Part shown: piece by piece, positions 9,725 to 18,465 of the stretch
How the letters are laid out: the number at the start of each line of letters is the position of its first letter
Numbering within the stretch: the first letter of the stretch is position 1
Source: Synechococcus sp. UW140
GTDB taxonomy: Bacteria; Cyanobacteriota; Cyanobacteriia; PCC-6307; Cyanobiaceae
DNA length: 64,000 nucleotides
NCBI RefSeq assembly: GCF_900474295.1
Contig: NZ_UCOB01000003.1
Location: forward strand, 62,001 to 126,000
Direction: 5' to 3'
Notes under the pieces: generated by a model
The model's database searches: none
The model's input: only the letters and a program-made list of their open reading frames with translations
What the model was told of the DNA's origin: nothing
Position numbers and translations under genes: made by a program

Positions 9725-10849
9725 TCAGGTCTCCTGCGGCTGGATCGTAGGCGGGGAGATCATCACAAGTGCATCGCGATGCACCACAACAGGTGATCCG
9801 TCCTCGCCGGCCCTGGCTCGGGCGGATCCATCCCGGAGTGCACGATCGAGGGCTTCACTGCTCATTGAACTCAGACCTCTTGCCACTTCCACGCCCTTGG
9901 GGTCGAGCATCCGGATCGGTTGATTGGAACCGAACTGGCCCTCAACGGCCTTCACCCCTACGAGCAGCAGTGAAGCCCCGCGATATTGCAGAGCCTGGCA
10001 AGCGCCGGCATCCAATAGCAGGCTTCCCAGCGGCTGGAGTGCATGGGCCAACCAGCTCTTCCTGTTGCCGAGCGGTTCCGGGTGGGGATGGAACACCGTG
10101 CCTCCACGACCGCCGGCCAACAGTTTTTCGAGAACCAGGGGCTTGCGACCATCGGCGAGGTGAACGCTGATGCCGCTGGCGGTGGCGATCCTTGCGGCTG
10201 CCAGCTTGGTCGTCATGCCGCCAGTGCCCCAGCGACCACCGTCACCTGCCCCTTCTTCTAGGGCAGCCAGTTCGGCGGGATCGCGCACGTCCGTGATTGG
10301 TTTGGCTGTGGCATCGATACGGGGGTCGGCTGAATAAAGACGATCCACATCGGTGAGCAGGATCAGTTCATCCGCTCCGACCGCAGCGGCGACGAGAGCG
10401 GAGAGGGTGTCGTTATCGCCGAAACGGAGTTCTGCAGCGGAGACCGTGTCATTTTCGTTGACGATCGGCAAAACGTTCCAATCGAGTAGTTGATGCAAGG
10501 TGGCAGAAGCACTGTGGTAACTGCGTCTGTCTGCCAGATCGGATCGGGTCAGTAACACCTGGGCGACCGCATGGCCATGGCTTGCCATGGCCTGCTCATA
10601 GAGCCCCATGAGATGCCCTTGGCCGATGGCTGCCGCCGCCTGGAGGGCCACGACTCGATCAGGTCTCTCGTCGAGGCCCAGTCGTCGACAGCCAAGTCCG
10701 ACGGCACCGCTGCTGACCAGCAGAACGCGATCACCTCTGGCCAAGCTGGTGGCCAATGCACCTGTGAGGTGCTGGATGACAGCGGCGGTGGTCTGACCGT
10801 TCTGACCGCGGAGCAGGCTCGTGCCCACTTTCACCACCCGCAGCGTCAT
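9725..10849 (-). CDS. proB: Glutamate 5-kinase with PUA domain
   Basis: 374-aa enzyme of the first step of proline synthesis (glutamate to glutamyl-5-phosphate). The amino-acid kinase domain has KVGTSLLRG, VLLVSSGAVGLG and VNENDTVS (proline feedback and substrate loop), then a GTGGMTTKL phosphate-binding segment. A C-terminal PUA domain begins near residue 285 (GSLLLDAGACQAL). It overlaps the upstream YqeG-type phosphatase gene by 4 bp. In cyanobacteria this product also bears on osmoprotection. Confidence 0.96.
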   Translation of the reverse strand: MTLRVVKVGTSLLRGQNGQTTAAVIQHLTGALATSLARGDRVLLVSSGAVGLGCRRLGLDERPDRVVALQAAAAIGQGHLMGLYEQAMASHGHAVAQVLLTRSDLADRRSYHSASATLHQLLDWNVLPIVNENDTVSAAELRFGDNDTLSALVAAAVGADELILLTDVDRLYSADPRIDATAKPITDVRDPAELAALEEGAGDGGRWGTGGMTTKLAAARIATASGISVHLADGRKPLVLEKLLAGGRGGTVFHPHPEPLGNRKSWLAHALQPLGSLLLDAGACQALQYRGASLLLVGVKAVEGQFGSNQPIRMLDPKGVEVARGLSSMSSEALDRALRDGSARARAGEDGSPVVVHRDALVMISPPTIQPQET

Positions 10850-11358
10850 CGGCGTCCGACCCCGAGCAGGCGGACCAAACCGCGTTCAATCCGCTGCACC
10901 CGGTCATGGGGGCAGGGCGTTCCATCCGCTTTGAGAGGCTTCACCAGAACGGTGTACAACCCCAAACGATTGCCGGCAAGAACGTCTGTGAACAGGCGAT
11001 CTCCGACAATGGCTAGTTCGTTTGGTTGCACTTGCAGATCCCTGAGCACCCGGCGCAGAGCAGCACGTCGAGGCTTGGCAGCACCGCTGGTGAAGCTCAC
11101 CCCTAACTGTTCAGCGACCGCCCCAATCCGTTGTCGGGACGGGTTATTGCTGAAGAGATGAAGGTGCAGATGCTTCTGGGCTGCTGAGGCCCAGCCTTTG
11201 ACCGCATCCGGAAGACGAACGTCATGGCCTGGCAAAAGCGTCCGATCGACATCGAGCAATAACGAGGTAATCCCCCGATTGAGAAGGTGCTCAAGCGGAA
11301 GTTGGACCACTGTTAGGCCTGGATCCCAGTCCGGCTGAAGCCAAAGACGACGCATCAC
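10846..11358 (-). CDS. YqeG-family HAD phosphatase
   Basis: 170-aa HAD-superfamily IIIA phosphatase. Motif I is degenerate-looking but present (LLLDVDRTLLPG), motif II is LHLFSNNPS, and motif III/IV is AIVGDRLFTDVLAGNRLG with the acidic metal ligands. In several bacteria and plants the family acts as phosphatidylglycerophosphate phosphatase, but the bacterial substrate is often unproven. Both ends overlap neighbours by 4 bp (DUF3727 gene upstream, proB downstream), indicating a tightly coupled operon. Confidence 0.88.
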   Translation of the reverse strand: MMRRLWLQPDWDPGLTVVQLPLEHLLNRGITSLLLDVDRTLLPGHDVRLPDAVKGWASAAQKHLHLHLFSNNPSRQRIGAVAEQLGVSFTSGAAKPRRAALRRVLRDLQVQPNELAIVGDRLFTDVLAGNRLGLYTVLVKPLKADGTPCPHDRVQRIERGLVRLLGVGRR

Positions 11359-11900
11359 TCCGGCAACTCACGTTCTTCCAGTTCAGCCTCGATCCGAGGC
11401 TGAATGCGATCGAAGTCAGCACCTTCTACCAACACAGCTCCGGCCTCATCCATCCGTGCAACGACAAAGAAGGGATCCAGGGGGATATAGAGGCCATACT
11501 CCTGCTCCTCTACAAGGAAACTCACTAACAATTCGTAGGTTTCGGCATCATCATCTTCGCCATCGTCGTCCTCAAGGTCTTCAGGTTCTGGTTCGTCAAG
11601 TTCGCCACTGACGGTGAGGGTGACGGCAGAACGCACCAGAGTGAGGTCATGTTCCTGCAGCACCACATCCGCCACTGAAAGAATGGGTTCGCTATCGCTG
11701 ATGGCATCGATTAGTTCAGGGTCGCTGCCGTCTTTGAGGCGGAAGAGGCAAACAGGTGTGTCGACAGGTGTAAGCAGGGCGTAGTCACTGCCGTCAAGGG
11801 GGATCAGCTGTTCCAGGAAACAGAGAAGATCTCTTCCTGAGCTGTCTTTCACCAGGACGGTGGGCACTTCTCCGCTATTGCCGGGGCCGCTGGCGGTCAT
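11355..11900 (-). CDS. DUF3727 conserved cyanobacterial protein
   Basis: 181-aa acidic protein conserved across cyanobacteria and plastids. An N-terminal beta-rich part carries CFLEQLIPLDGSDYALLTPVDTPVCLFRL. An acidic linker follows, with a run of Asp/Glu near residues 100-115, then a second beta domain resembling DUF1292 (YELLVSFLVEEQEYGLYIPLDPFFVVAR). No catalytic residues are obvious. It lies between ruvX and the YqeG gene in the same operon, an arrangement kept in marine Synechococcus. Molecular role unknown. Confidence 0.82.
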   Translation of the reverse strand: MTASGPGNSGEVPTVLVKDSSGRDLLCFLEQLIPLDGSDYALLTPVDTPVCLFRLKDGSDPELIDAISDSEPILSVADVVLQEHDLTLVRSAVTLTVSGELDEPEPEDLEDDDGEDDDAETYELLVSFLVEEQEYGLYIPLDPFFVVARMDEAGAVLVEGADFDRIQPRIEAELEERELPE

Positions 11901-11920
11901 GGAACTGGACGTCGGTATCT

Positions 11921-12406
11921 TCAGGATCCAGCATCGTCGGTCCCCATGCCATGCCGGGGGGCCGAAGCCTTGACCGGTTCCGGTTCGGGGCCTTCACGTA
12001 ACCACTGCTCAAGCAGGAGGCTTGCAGCCTCACTATCCAGTCGACCACTCCGATCTCCATGCAGATTGCCTTGCTCAGCGGCGGCCCAGCTGCTGCTGTG
12101 CTCATTCACCCAAGCGATGGGCATGCCGAGCGCCTCAGCCAGGCGTCTGCCATAACGTTCGCAATGCTTTGCCTGCTCGGTTGGATGGCCCAGCTGGTCC
12201 AGCGGTAGTCCCACGACTAATGCATCGACGCGGCGCTCTGCGCACAGGGGCCTGATCGTCCTGAGGTCTTGGTCGAAAGGACCGCGACGGATGGCCTGCA
12301 GCGGACGCACGCTGATCCCGAGTGGATCGCATCCCGCCAAACCGATGCGTCGACGGCCAACATCAAGGCAGAGAACGGACCTAGGAACGGGAGCAGGCAA
12401 TGCCAT
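11921..12406 (-). CDS. ruvX: Holliday junction resolvase-like protein YqgF/RuvX
   Basis: 161-aa RNase H-fold nuclease. The first catalytic Asp is in VLCLDVGRRRIGLAGCD, the middle acidic strand in VDALVVGLPLDQLGHPTEQ, and the C-terminal part is DRSGRLDSEAASLLLEQWL. In E. coli YqgF matures the 5' end of 16S rRNA; Holliday-junction resolution has also been shown in other bacteria. Full length for the family. The C-terminal tail (about 25 residues) is unusual in sequence and lacks homology that I can recognise. Confidence 0.9.
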   Translation of the reverse strand: MALPAPVPRSVLCLDVGRRRIGLAGCDPLGISVRPLQAIRRGPFDQDLRTIRPLCAERRVDALVVGLPLDQLGHPTEQAKHCERYGRRLAEALGMPIAWVNEHSSSWAAAEQGNLHGDRSGRLDSEAASLLLEQWLREGPEPEPVKASAPRHGMGTDDAGS

Positions 12407-12421
12407 ATCGCGTGGCTGGCT

Positions 12422-13474
12422 TCACTCAATCCTGGCGGACGAAGGCGTGGGCAGTGGGGGCCTCTGCGGCTGTAGACGACCCAGCATCGACTCGAGCGGT
12501 CGCGTGGCCTGCAACCTGCGAGGAGAGGCCTGACGGCGCCAGAGACTCCGACCGAGAAGAAGACCATTGTCGAGCTGTTGCCAGCCGAGAGCGTTGATGC
12601 GCTCCTTCGCGGTGGTGTCTTCGCTGTTGCAGATGAGGGTGGCCTGAGGATGGTCCTTGGCCACGGTCGCCAGCATGGACGCCAGACCCTGATCCAGACG
12701 TTCATCCCAGGCTGGTTCGCGAAGCAGTTCGAGTACCAATGCCTCGTCGCAGCGTTGTTGGCGCACGAGCGCGGCGATGGCCACTGAGCCATTGGATCCG
12801 CTGGTCTCTACTGAGGGTGAAAGCAGAATGCCTGTGCCTGGCCCCCGCTGATCCAGCAGATCCTCGGGGCGGCGATCCACGATCTGGCGTTGATGGCTGG
12901 TCGTGGAGGCTTGATCCAGAGGCCAGACCAGCGATGCGCTCCTCCGATCGATAGCGACCCATCGGCTCATATCGGGCCATGTGGTTTGATCGTGATTTGA
13001 GGGGGGTGCTGGTGGCCGCCAGCGGCAGAAAGTGCGGATCGGCTGGAAGCCAAGCTCCCTAAGCACCGCCAACAGAATCGAGTCAGTCTCATTGCAGCGC
13101 AGGATCCAGCTGCGGGAACGCGTATGAGCTCCCAGAAGAGCCAGCTTGATCAGTTCCCTGTTGATTTGCCCCTGGCTGTGCTCGGTGGAAGCAGTGAGTT
13201 GCTGTAGTTCAAGCCTCCAGCAGCTGCCCTGGCGGTTGTGGGGCCTGATCACCAGAAGCGTGCGGATTTGCTCGTGCTCACTGGCAACCAGGGCAAGCGG
13301 TTGCCTGCTGATCAGAACCCCAGGCAGGAGGCTTTCGGCTCTGCTGATCCAGCCACGCAACAAACAGGTTTGAAGTCTTGGCAGAAGAGCGGCCTGATCC
13401 GTGGCCTGGAGCCAGGACAGATGGGTCGCTTTCAGTGGCTCAACTCGCAGTGAGCTGCTGGACGACTCCACCAC
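12422..13474 (-). CDS. Cyanobacterial conserved protein with GNAT-like architecture
   Basis: 350-aa soluble protein of unclear function. Two weak acyltransferase-like halves are visible: an N-terminal strand/helix pattern (VEPLKATHLSWLQ ... LVASEHEQIRTLLVIRP) with LRELGFQPIRTFCRW near residue 135, a typical GNAT closing motif, and a second half ending in INALGWQQLDNGLLLGRSLWRR. That duplicated pattern suggests a tandem GNAT fold, but the acetyl-CoA P-loop is not clear. It overlaps none of its neighbours and lies 15 bp upstream of ruvX. Confidence 0.65.
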   Translation of the reverse strand: MVESSSSSLRVEPLKATHLSWLQATDQAALLPRLQTCLLRGWISRAESLLPGVLISRQPLALVASEHEQIRTLLVIRPHNRQGSCWRLELQQLTASTEHSQGQINRELIKLALLGAHTRSRSWILRCNETDSILLAVLRELGFQPIRTFCRWRPPAPPSNHDQTTWPDMSRWVAIDRRSASLVWPLDQASTTSHQRQIVDRRPEDLLDQRGPGTGILLSPSVETSGSNGSVAIAALVRQQRCDEALVLELLREPAWDERLDQGLASMLATVAKDHPQATLICNSEDTTAKERINALGWQQLDNGLLLGRSLWRRQASPRRLQATRPLESMLGRLQPQRPPLPTPSSARIE

Positions 13475-13527
13475 CTCGCATCCTCAGGTCGTGTTCACAA
13501 TGTATCCCGCGTTTCCTGGTGAGTGCG

Positions 13528-14697
13528 TCATCCTCCGGCCCTTACAAGCACAAGCGGGGTGCGTTCGTTGGCATTGCCTGCAGGATTCGGACGCAGAGCG
13601 CGATGAAGCAGGGCTTCGTCGCATCCATGGCTCGATGCCAGCACCTTCACCCGACCAAGATCATTGACGTCGACAATGGCGACGGCCACGCCGAGGGCAT
13701 CGGCCGCCTCCTTGCACAACTGTTCCGGATGAGATGGACCGAGAACGATCGTCTGGTCATAAGGCGGTGTTGTTCCGGTGACGTCATCAATCAGTCGGGC
13801 CTGGGAGCCGGCTAGGCGATAGAAGCCACCAGGACTACCAAGCAACTTGAGGCCAAAACCAAGAACCCAAGCCAGGAGCACGCGGGTCGGTCCGACCTGG
13901 TCGATCAAGGTCTGCAGGCCACAAGCAGTGGCCAAACTGCTTGTGGGGTGGAACGTTCTGCAGAGAAGTCGTGATAACCAGCTCGGCTCAAGTGTGGCTG
14001 GGTGGTCATACCGTCCCTGGATCACAGCAACGGGTGTTTCCCCGATCGTGAGCACATCACCGGGTTGAATCAGCCCGCCTGCGTAGGTCCGCATGACCTC
14101 AACGGTGTCATCGAGGGGGCCCAGCAGATGGGTTCGTATTGGCAGTACCGAGCAATCATCGCCGCGATTGAACAGTGCCTTTTCAGGGCTGAGCGGGGTG
14201 GGTCGTTTCATCGGTACCACCACGCCCTGTCGGCGTTGCAAACGCCCGAAGGGGCCATAGTTCACCCAATGCACCTCGGCCCAAAGGGTGTCGACATCGT
14301 CTGCAGCGTTCACACTGCCCCCGGACAGGATGCTGATCTCAACCTTCACACGGGTGCTTTTCCGCCCTTTCACGATGTATGCAGCCCAGTAGCCGTCGTT
14401 GCGTGCGGCCTCGTCTGGGTGATGGGGGGTGATTTTGGTTTGAATGCTGAGCGCACCCAGGTCGCATTGCCCCAATAACGTTGACTTCACATCGATCTCA
14501 GGAACAAAGACCTCCATGCGTGGGTGGGGGTTATTGATGTCGAGCCACCCCTCCACGAGCAAGTCATTGCCCTGTGGTGAGACCGACCAGTCACGGGGCA
14601 CGAGTTGAAGTGGAGAGGCTGGTCTCAGTCGATGGCGTGACTCCAGCCAGAGCACGCTCAGACCCAGGAGAAGAAGGATCAGGAGCAGGACTGACAT
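13528..14697 (-). CDS. CofE-like (F420-0:gamma-glutamyl ligase family) membrane-anchored protein
   Basis: 389-aa protein with one N-terminal membrane helix (LLLILLLLGLSVLWLE), a beta-rich domain of about 130 residues, then a region similar to CofE-type ligases: VLPIRTHLLGPLDDTVEVMRTYAGGLIQPGDVLTIGET and GRVKVLASSHGCDEALLHRAL. Cyanobacteria do use F420-type deazaflavins in photolyases, but these membrane-anchored versions are not proven ligases. The C-terminal segment aligns in style with the guanosine-phosphate site of CofE. Enzymatic role is uncertain. Confidence 0.7.
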   Translation of the reverse strand: MSVLLLILLLLGLSVLWLESRHRLRPASPLQLVPRDWSVSPQGNDLLVEGWLDINNPHPRMEVFVPEIDVKSTLLGQCDLGALSIQTKITPHHPDEAARNDGYWAAYIVKGRKSTRVKVEISILSGGSVNAADDVDTLWAEVHWVNYGPFGRLQRRQGVVVPMKRPTPLSPEKALFNRGDDCSVLPIRTHLLGPLDDTVEVMRTYAGGLIQPGDVLTIGETPVAVIQGRYDHPATLEPSWLSRLLCRTFHPTSSLATACGLQTLIDQVGPTRVLLAWVLGFGLKLLGSPGGFYRLAGSQARLIDDVTGTTPPYDQTIVLGPSHPEQLCKEAADALGVAVAIVDVNDLGRVKVLASSHGCDEALLHRALRPNPAGNANERTPLVLVRAGG

Positions 14698-14759
14698 GCG
14701 TAAATCGACCGAGGGCCGGAAGGATCAGCCGCGCAGCGTAAGCGCTTTCCGATCAGGCT

Positions 14760-15296
14760 TCAGCGGGTCTGCACTTCCGTGTTGACCTCGTTGAAACTCA
14801 GACTGGTGCTGACCCCTTGCGGAGCAGCGATCCCTGTTGCTTTGCTGATCGCTGCATTGATCGATCCCAGAGGGACTTGACCCTCCTCATCAAGGAGAAT
14901 TTTGCCGTTGCCGTCGACAACGACCACTTGGGGGATGCGGCCGTGCCAATAGCTGGCAGGGTCGGCAGCACCCATCGTTTCACGTCCCTGAAGTGGATCT
15001 GTGGTGAGTGGCATGAGATCCACCGCATTTCCCCAGAGGCGTTGTAATTCAGACACGACTGGGGCGAAGGCTTTGCTCGTGCTGCTGTCGTCGAGATAAA
15101 AGATGAGCACACTGGTTCTGCCAGATGCTTGGGACTCGCTCAAGCTTGTGGCTGGTGGCACCAAAGATCCGTTGCCCGCGTAAAGGGCGTAGATGTTGCC
15201 GTCGTAGCTATCGCTGTTTAGGCTTGCGATCGCGGGAGTTCCCATCGCTGTGATGGCGATCACAAGGCCCAAGAGCGAAGACAGCAAACGTGCCAT
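14760..15296 (-). CDS. Exported/thylakoid thioredoxin-fold protein lacking CXXC
   Basis: 178 aa from the ATG at 15296, preferred over a TTG at 15353 because it starts a clean signal peptide (MARLLSSLLGLV to IASLNSD). The mature domain follows the thioredoxin fold: strand (TSVLIFYLDD), helix (STSKAFAPVVSELQRLWG), strand (VDLMPLTTD), then the cis-Pro turn IPQVVVVDGNG. The position of CXXC is filled by DDSSTSK, so it cannot do dithiol chemistry. Similar proteins are present in cyanobacterial thylakoid or lumen fractions. A scaffolding or binding role is likelier. Confidence 0.72.
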   Translation of the reverse strand: MARLLSSLLGLVIAITAMGTPAIASLNSDSYDGNIYALYAGNGSLVPPATSLSESQASGRTSVLIFYLDDSSTSKAFAPVVSELQRLWGNAVDLMPLTTDPLQGRETMGAADPASYWHGRIPQVVVVDGNGKILLDEEGQVPLGSINAAISKATGIAAPQGVSTSLSFNEVNTEVQTR

Positions 15297-15366
15297 GGAG
15301 CGTTGCAGGAAAGGAGCATTCTGCCGCCAGCTGCTCCACCCTGCCGACTGCAAAACGATGTGTTGA

Positions 15367-17076
15367 TTAATGCCGCCCGGCTGGGCGTCGACCGAGATTG
15401 CGACCCATGCCTTGGGCGATTCCTCGGCCTACAAGCCCGATGGCACGGCCAATGACCTGAGTCAGAACCACCACCATGAGATCACCGATCCGTTGGACCA
15501 ACGCCTGAACCTGGGGTGCAATCGCATCGCGGGCTTCGAGCAGAAGTGCTACCTGCTGTTGCCACCAACCCAGTGTGCGTAATTCATGATCACGGGGTTC
15601 GGTTAGAAGCAGAGGCTCAATGCGTCCGGCGCGCAGTTGATAGAGAAGACGTTGGCTTTCATAAAGACGAACCGGTCGTAGCACCCAGCCTTGCCAGCGC
15701 GACTGGTTGTTGAGTTGGTTGCGCAAACGTTCCAGTTCGCGGGTGGAAACCAAACGCCGGTCGAGGAGGTAACGCCGCAGTTCCGGCCACTCACCGCAGA
15801 TCCCTAGCAATTCGGCACTGATCAATTCGGCATTGCGGACCAGCCAGTTGCTCACAAGCGTCTCCAGTTGCAAAAGTGCCTTGGGATGGTCGGCGGGGAG
15901 GAGCTGACCGTCCACAAGAACGGGTTGGTCACATAACAGTGGATCGAGCATTCGGCGTGGAGCAGGCAGTTCTTCATCCCCTTGGCTCAGATCAGAATCG
16001 TTAATTAACTGCTGCGCAACGCTCTGCAAGGCTTCCCCACGAGGAAGGCGCACATAGTTTCCCGTCATCGCTTGGATCGCCTGACGCCTCAATTCGGGCT
16101 GGAGACTTAGCCATTGCTCTTCAACGTCCGTGGTCTGGCTAGAGCTGGTCTGGGTCCTCAGGCGTTCGATCACCTGGTCGAGTTGGTTGAGAAGGGCAAG
16201 CAGCAGATCGCGGCGGCGTTCTGGATGGAGACCCTCAATCGCTAGCAAAGTGCCGGTGCCATTCCCTAAACCAGTGGCTAATGCGGTTTCGACCCGCTCT
16301 TGGATCGAGGCCCAGACCGCAATCGCATTGCGTTCTCGCACTGTGATGGCCATGCCCGATCCCAGCGGCCCAGGCTGCTCGGAGTAGTTGCCGGTGGTTG
16401 AAGCGTTATGTGACAAGGGTTGTGCGTCTGCCAGCCCGACTTGCAAAGGGCCCCAGAGCCACAGCAAGAGGTTGCGGGCGCTTCTCAGTTCCCGCTGACG
16501 GCCCTCTAGTAAAAAACGGAGTAGCAGGTTCTCCGGTGGGGGAATCAACAGAGCATCGATCAGTTGAAGATCGTTGCTGATCTGTTGCAGCCCACTGGTG
16601 AGCAGCCATTGGCCTAGCCCCATCGGGGCTTGTTGTGTTGGTTGTGCTTCCGTTGGGTCGAAGAGCCGAATGATTCGGCCGCCATTTAACAGAGTGGAGA
16701 TGCCCTCCCGCAGCGTGGGCAGGTCTGGGGCCTGAAGCAGTCCAGGACAGTCCAGATTGAGAAGATCGCTTGTGGATAGGCGCAGAGAATTCGGCAGCAA
16801 CAGCAGTAACGGTGAGGGTTGCCAGTCTTCCTGGAGCTTGATCAGTTCGCCTTGAAGCAGGGTGAGCGACTGCACATCCTCGACGGACCAAATCACCAGA
16901 CAGGGGTGCGCTTTGAGCTGATCTGGCCGTAGACAGACAGCACATTCAGGATCTTCTGCTGTGAGTTGGAGGGCTAGCGACTCACCCAGAAGTCCAGGCG
17001 CCAGCAACAGGATCTCGGCTTTCGCAGCGTTCACCGGGTCACCAGCAGGTCCAACTGTTTCAAACGTAACGAGCAA
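15367..17076 (-). CDS. DUF3685 / Ycf55-like protein
   Basis: 569-aa protein of the cyanobacterial DUF3685 family, related to plastid Ycf55. The N-terminal about 130 residues look like a response-regulator-type alpha/beta fold (AEILLLAPGLLGESLALQL, CLVIWSVEDVQSL). A long helical domain follows, including LLLWLWGPLQVGLADAQ, and a hydrophobic C-terminal segment (VQRIGDLMVVVLTQVIGRAIGLVGRGIAQG) probably docks to membrane. Function is not established. It lies 30 bp downstream of the Fur-family gene. Confidence 0.8.
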   Translation of the reverse strand: MLVTFETVGPAGDPVNAAKAEILLLAPGLLGESLALQLTAEDPECAVCLRPDQLKAHPCLVIWSVEDVQSLTLLQGELIKLQEDWQPSPLLLLLPNSLRLSTSDLLNLDCPGLLQAPDLPTLREGISTLLNGGRIIRLFDPTEAQPTQQAPMGLGQWLLTSGLQQISNDLQLIDALLIPPPENLLLRFLLEGRQRELRSARNLLLWLWGPLQVGLADAQPLSHNASTTGNYSEQPGPLGSGMAITVRERNAIAVWASIQERVETALATGLGNGTGTLLAIEGLHPERRRDLLLALLNQLDQVIERLRTQTSSSQTTDVEEQWLSLQPELRRQAIQAMTGNYVRLPRGEALQSVAQQLINDSDLSQGDEELPAPRRMLDPLLCDQPVLVDGQLLPADHPKALLQLETLVSNWLVRNAELISAELLGICGEWPELRRYLLDRRLVSTRELERLRNQLNNQSRWQGWVLRPVRLYESQRLLYQLRAGRIEPLLLTEPRDHELRTLGWWQQQVALLLEARDAIAPQVQALVQRIGDLMVVVLTQVIGRAIGLVGRGIAQGMGRNLGRRPAGRH

Positions 17077-17105
17077 ATGGAGGGATCTCCAGTGCTGGGT
17101 GCTGA

Positions 17106-17564
17106 TCAGTTGCCGCTTCGCCGACCGTTGAGCTGAAGGGTGTAGGACTCAATGCGATAGCCGGTAACGGTCTCGATCCGTTCCAGCAAATCCGTGGGAA
17201 GTTTCACATCGATGTCTTCGATACGCCCACTGTCGAGGCAGGTGAGGTGACTGTGGGGATCGCTCCGGTAGCCGTAAAGCCGTCCATTGGCCCGGTCGAG
17301 GCACTCGATCACACCCGCGGATTGAAGCGCTTCGAGGTTCTGATAAACGGAGGTGTGGCCAATACTCCGGCCCCGGGCATTCAACTTCTCAAAAATGTCC
17401 CGTGCACTCATATGGCTTGCTTCACTCCACAGCAGATCGAGCACCATGCGTCGCTGTCGACTGAGGCGCATACCAAGCTTTCGACAGCGCTCGAAGGCGT
17501 CATGCACCCCTTGACCGATCAGTGACGGTTCAGAAGGCGAATTGTCACCAGTCCTGCCCGTCAC
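17106..17564 (-). CDS. Fur-family transcriptional regulator lacking structural Cys site
   Basis: 152-aa Fur/PerR/Zur-type repressor. The winged helix spans about residues 20-100 (RLSRQRRMVLDLLWSEASHMSARDIFEKL, then HTSVYQNLEALQSAGVIECL). The dimerisation domain begins at HSHLTCLDSGRIEDIDVKLP. In most Fur proteins this position has CxxC, the first half of the structural Zn(Cys)4 site; here only one Cys is left and no C-terminal CxxC exists. The HSH metal ligands remain. A PerR-like or divergent metal sensor is likely. Ligand cannot be inferred. Confidence 0.87.
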   Translation of the reverse strand: MTGRTGDNSPSEPSLIGQGVHDAFERCRKLGMRLSRQRRMVLDLLWSEASHMSARDIFEKLNARGRSIGHTSVYQNLEALQSAGVIECLDRANGRLYGYRSDPHSHLTCLDSGRIEDIDVKLPTDLLERIETVTGYRIESYTLQLNGRRSGN

Positions 17565-17615
17565 AGTCGTTGATGAAGTGACTTCAGCTTAAGAGGACGG
17601 TTCTCTCAATGCACG

Positions 17616-18383
17616 TCAGGCCATAGCGTTCATGCCTGTGTCTGGATCCTGAAGGCGGCCTTCTCCGATGGCCTGAATCGCCTCTTTCAGCGTGACTCGG
17701 CCGTCGTAGAGCGCGCGACCGACAATCACGCCGGAGACGCCATGTGCGGCAAGACCCAACAGTGCCAGGAGGTCGGCCATGCAGCCCACTCCTCCGGAGG
17801 CGATGACAGGAACCGAGCTGGCATCAGCCATGCAGCGAAGGGCGTCGAGATTCGGCCCGGCAAGCGTTCCGTCGGTGGCGATATCGGTGCTGATGATGGC
17901 AGCAAGACCGGTGCGGCTGAGCTCGCGGGCTAGGGATGTGGCCTCCACATCACTCTCCTTCAACCATCCTCGTGTGGCGACCTTGCCGTCTCGCGCGTCA
18001 ATACCCACGACGATTCGTCCGGGGTGTTTTGCTGCAAGATCTTTCACCAGACCTGGATCCTCGATCGCTGCCGTGCCAAGGATGACCCGATCAAGGCCGT
18101 AATCCAGCAGGGACTCTGCCCGTTCAAAAGAACGCACCCCACCGCCCAGCTGTACAGGGATCGATAGCGCTTCAGTGATCATGCGCACGATGGCGTCATT
18201 GACCGGAGCACCACTTTTGGCACCATCAAGATCGACAAGATGGAGACGGCTTGCCCCTTGCTCCTGCCAGCTCAGGGCCTGGGTGACGGGGTCATCGCTG
18301 AATTGGGTGACCTGGTCGTAGTCCCCCTGATGCAGGCGCACGCAGGCTCCACCGAGAAGGTCGATGGCGGGGATGATCTCCAT
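17616..18383 (-). CDS. hisA: Phosphoribosylformimino-5-aminoimidazole carboxamide ribotide isomerase
   Basis: 255-aa TIM-barrel isomerase of histidine synthesis. The start is set at the ATG 18383 because MEIIPAIDLLGGACVRLHQGDY is the family N-terminus; upstream in-frame codons to 18428 add 15 unrelated residues. The N-terminal catalytic Asp is in IPAIDLLGG and the C-terminal one in ISTDIATDGTLAGPN. Phosphate-binding loops are VQLGGGVRS and VIASGGVG. Transcribed convergently with nothing, divergently to the CSP41b-like gene 82 bp away. Confidence 0.96.
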   Translation of the reverse strand: MEIIPAIDLLGGACVRLHQGDYDQVTQFSDDPVTQALSWQEQGASRLHLVDLDGAKSGAPVNDAIVRMITEALSIPVQLGGGVRSFERAESLLDYGLDRVILGTAAIEDPGLVKDLAAKHPGRIVVGIDARDGKVATRGWLKESDVEATSLARELSRTGLAAIISTDIATDGTLAGPNLDALRCMADASSVPVIASGGVGCMADLLALLGLAAHGVSGVIVGRALYDGRVTLKEAIQAIGEGRLQDPDTGMNAMA

Positions 18384-18465
18384 GCGTCTGGTCAGTGATC
18401 TCTTGATCATCCTGCAGTGCTGAGTCACAACACACGCTTCAATAGCGGCGAGTGGCGCTGATGTG

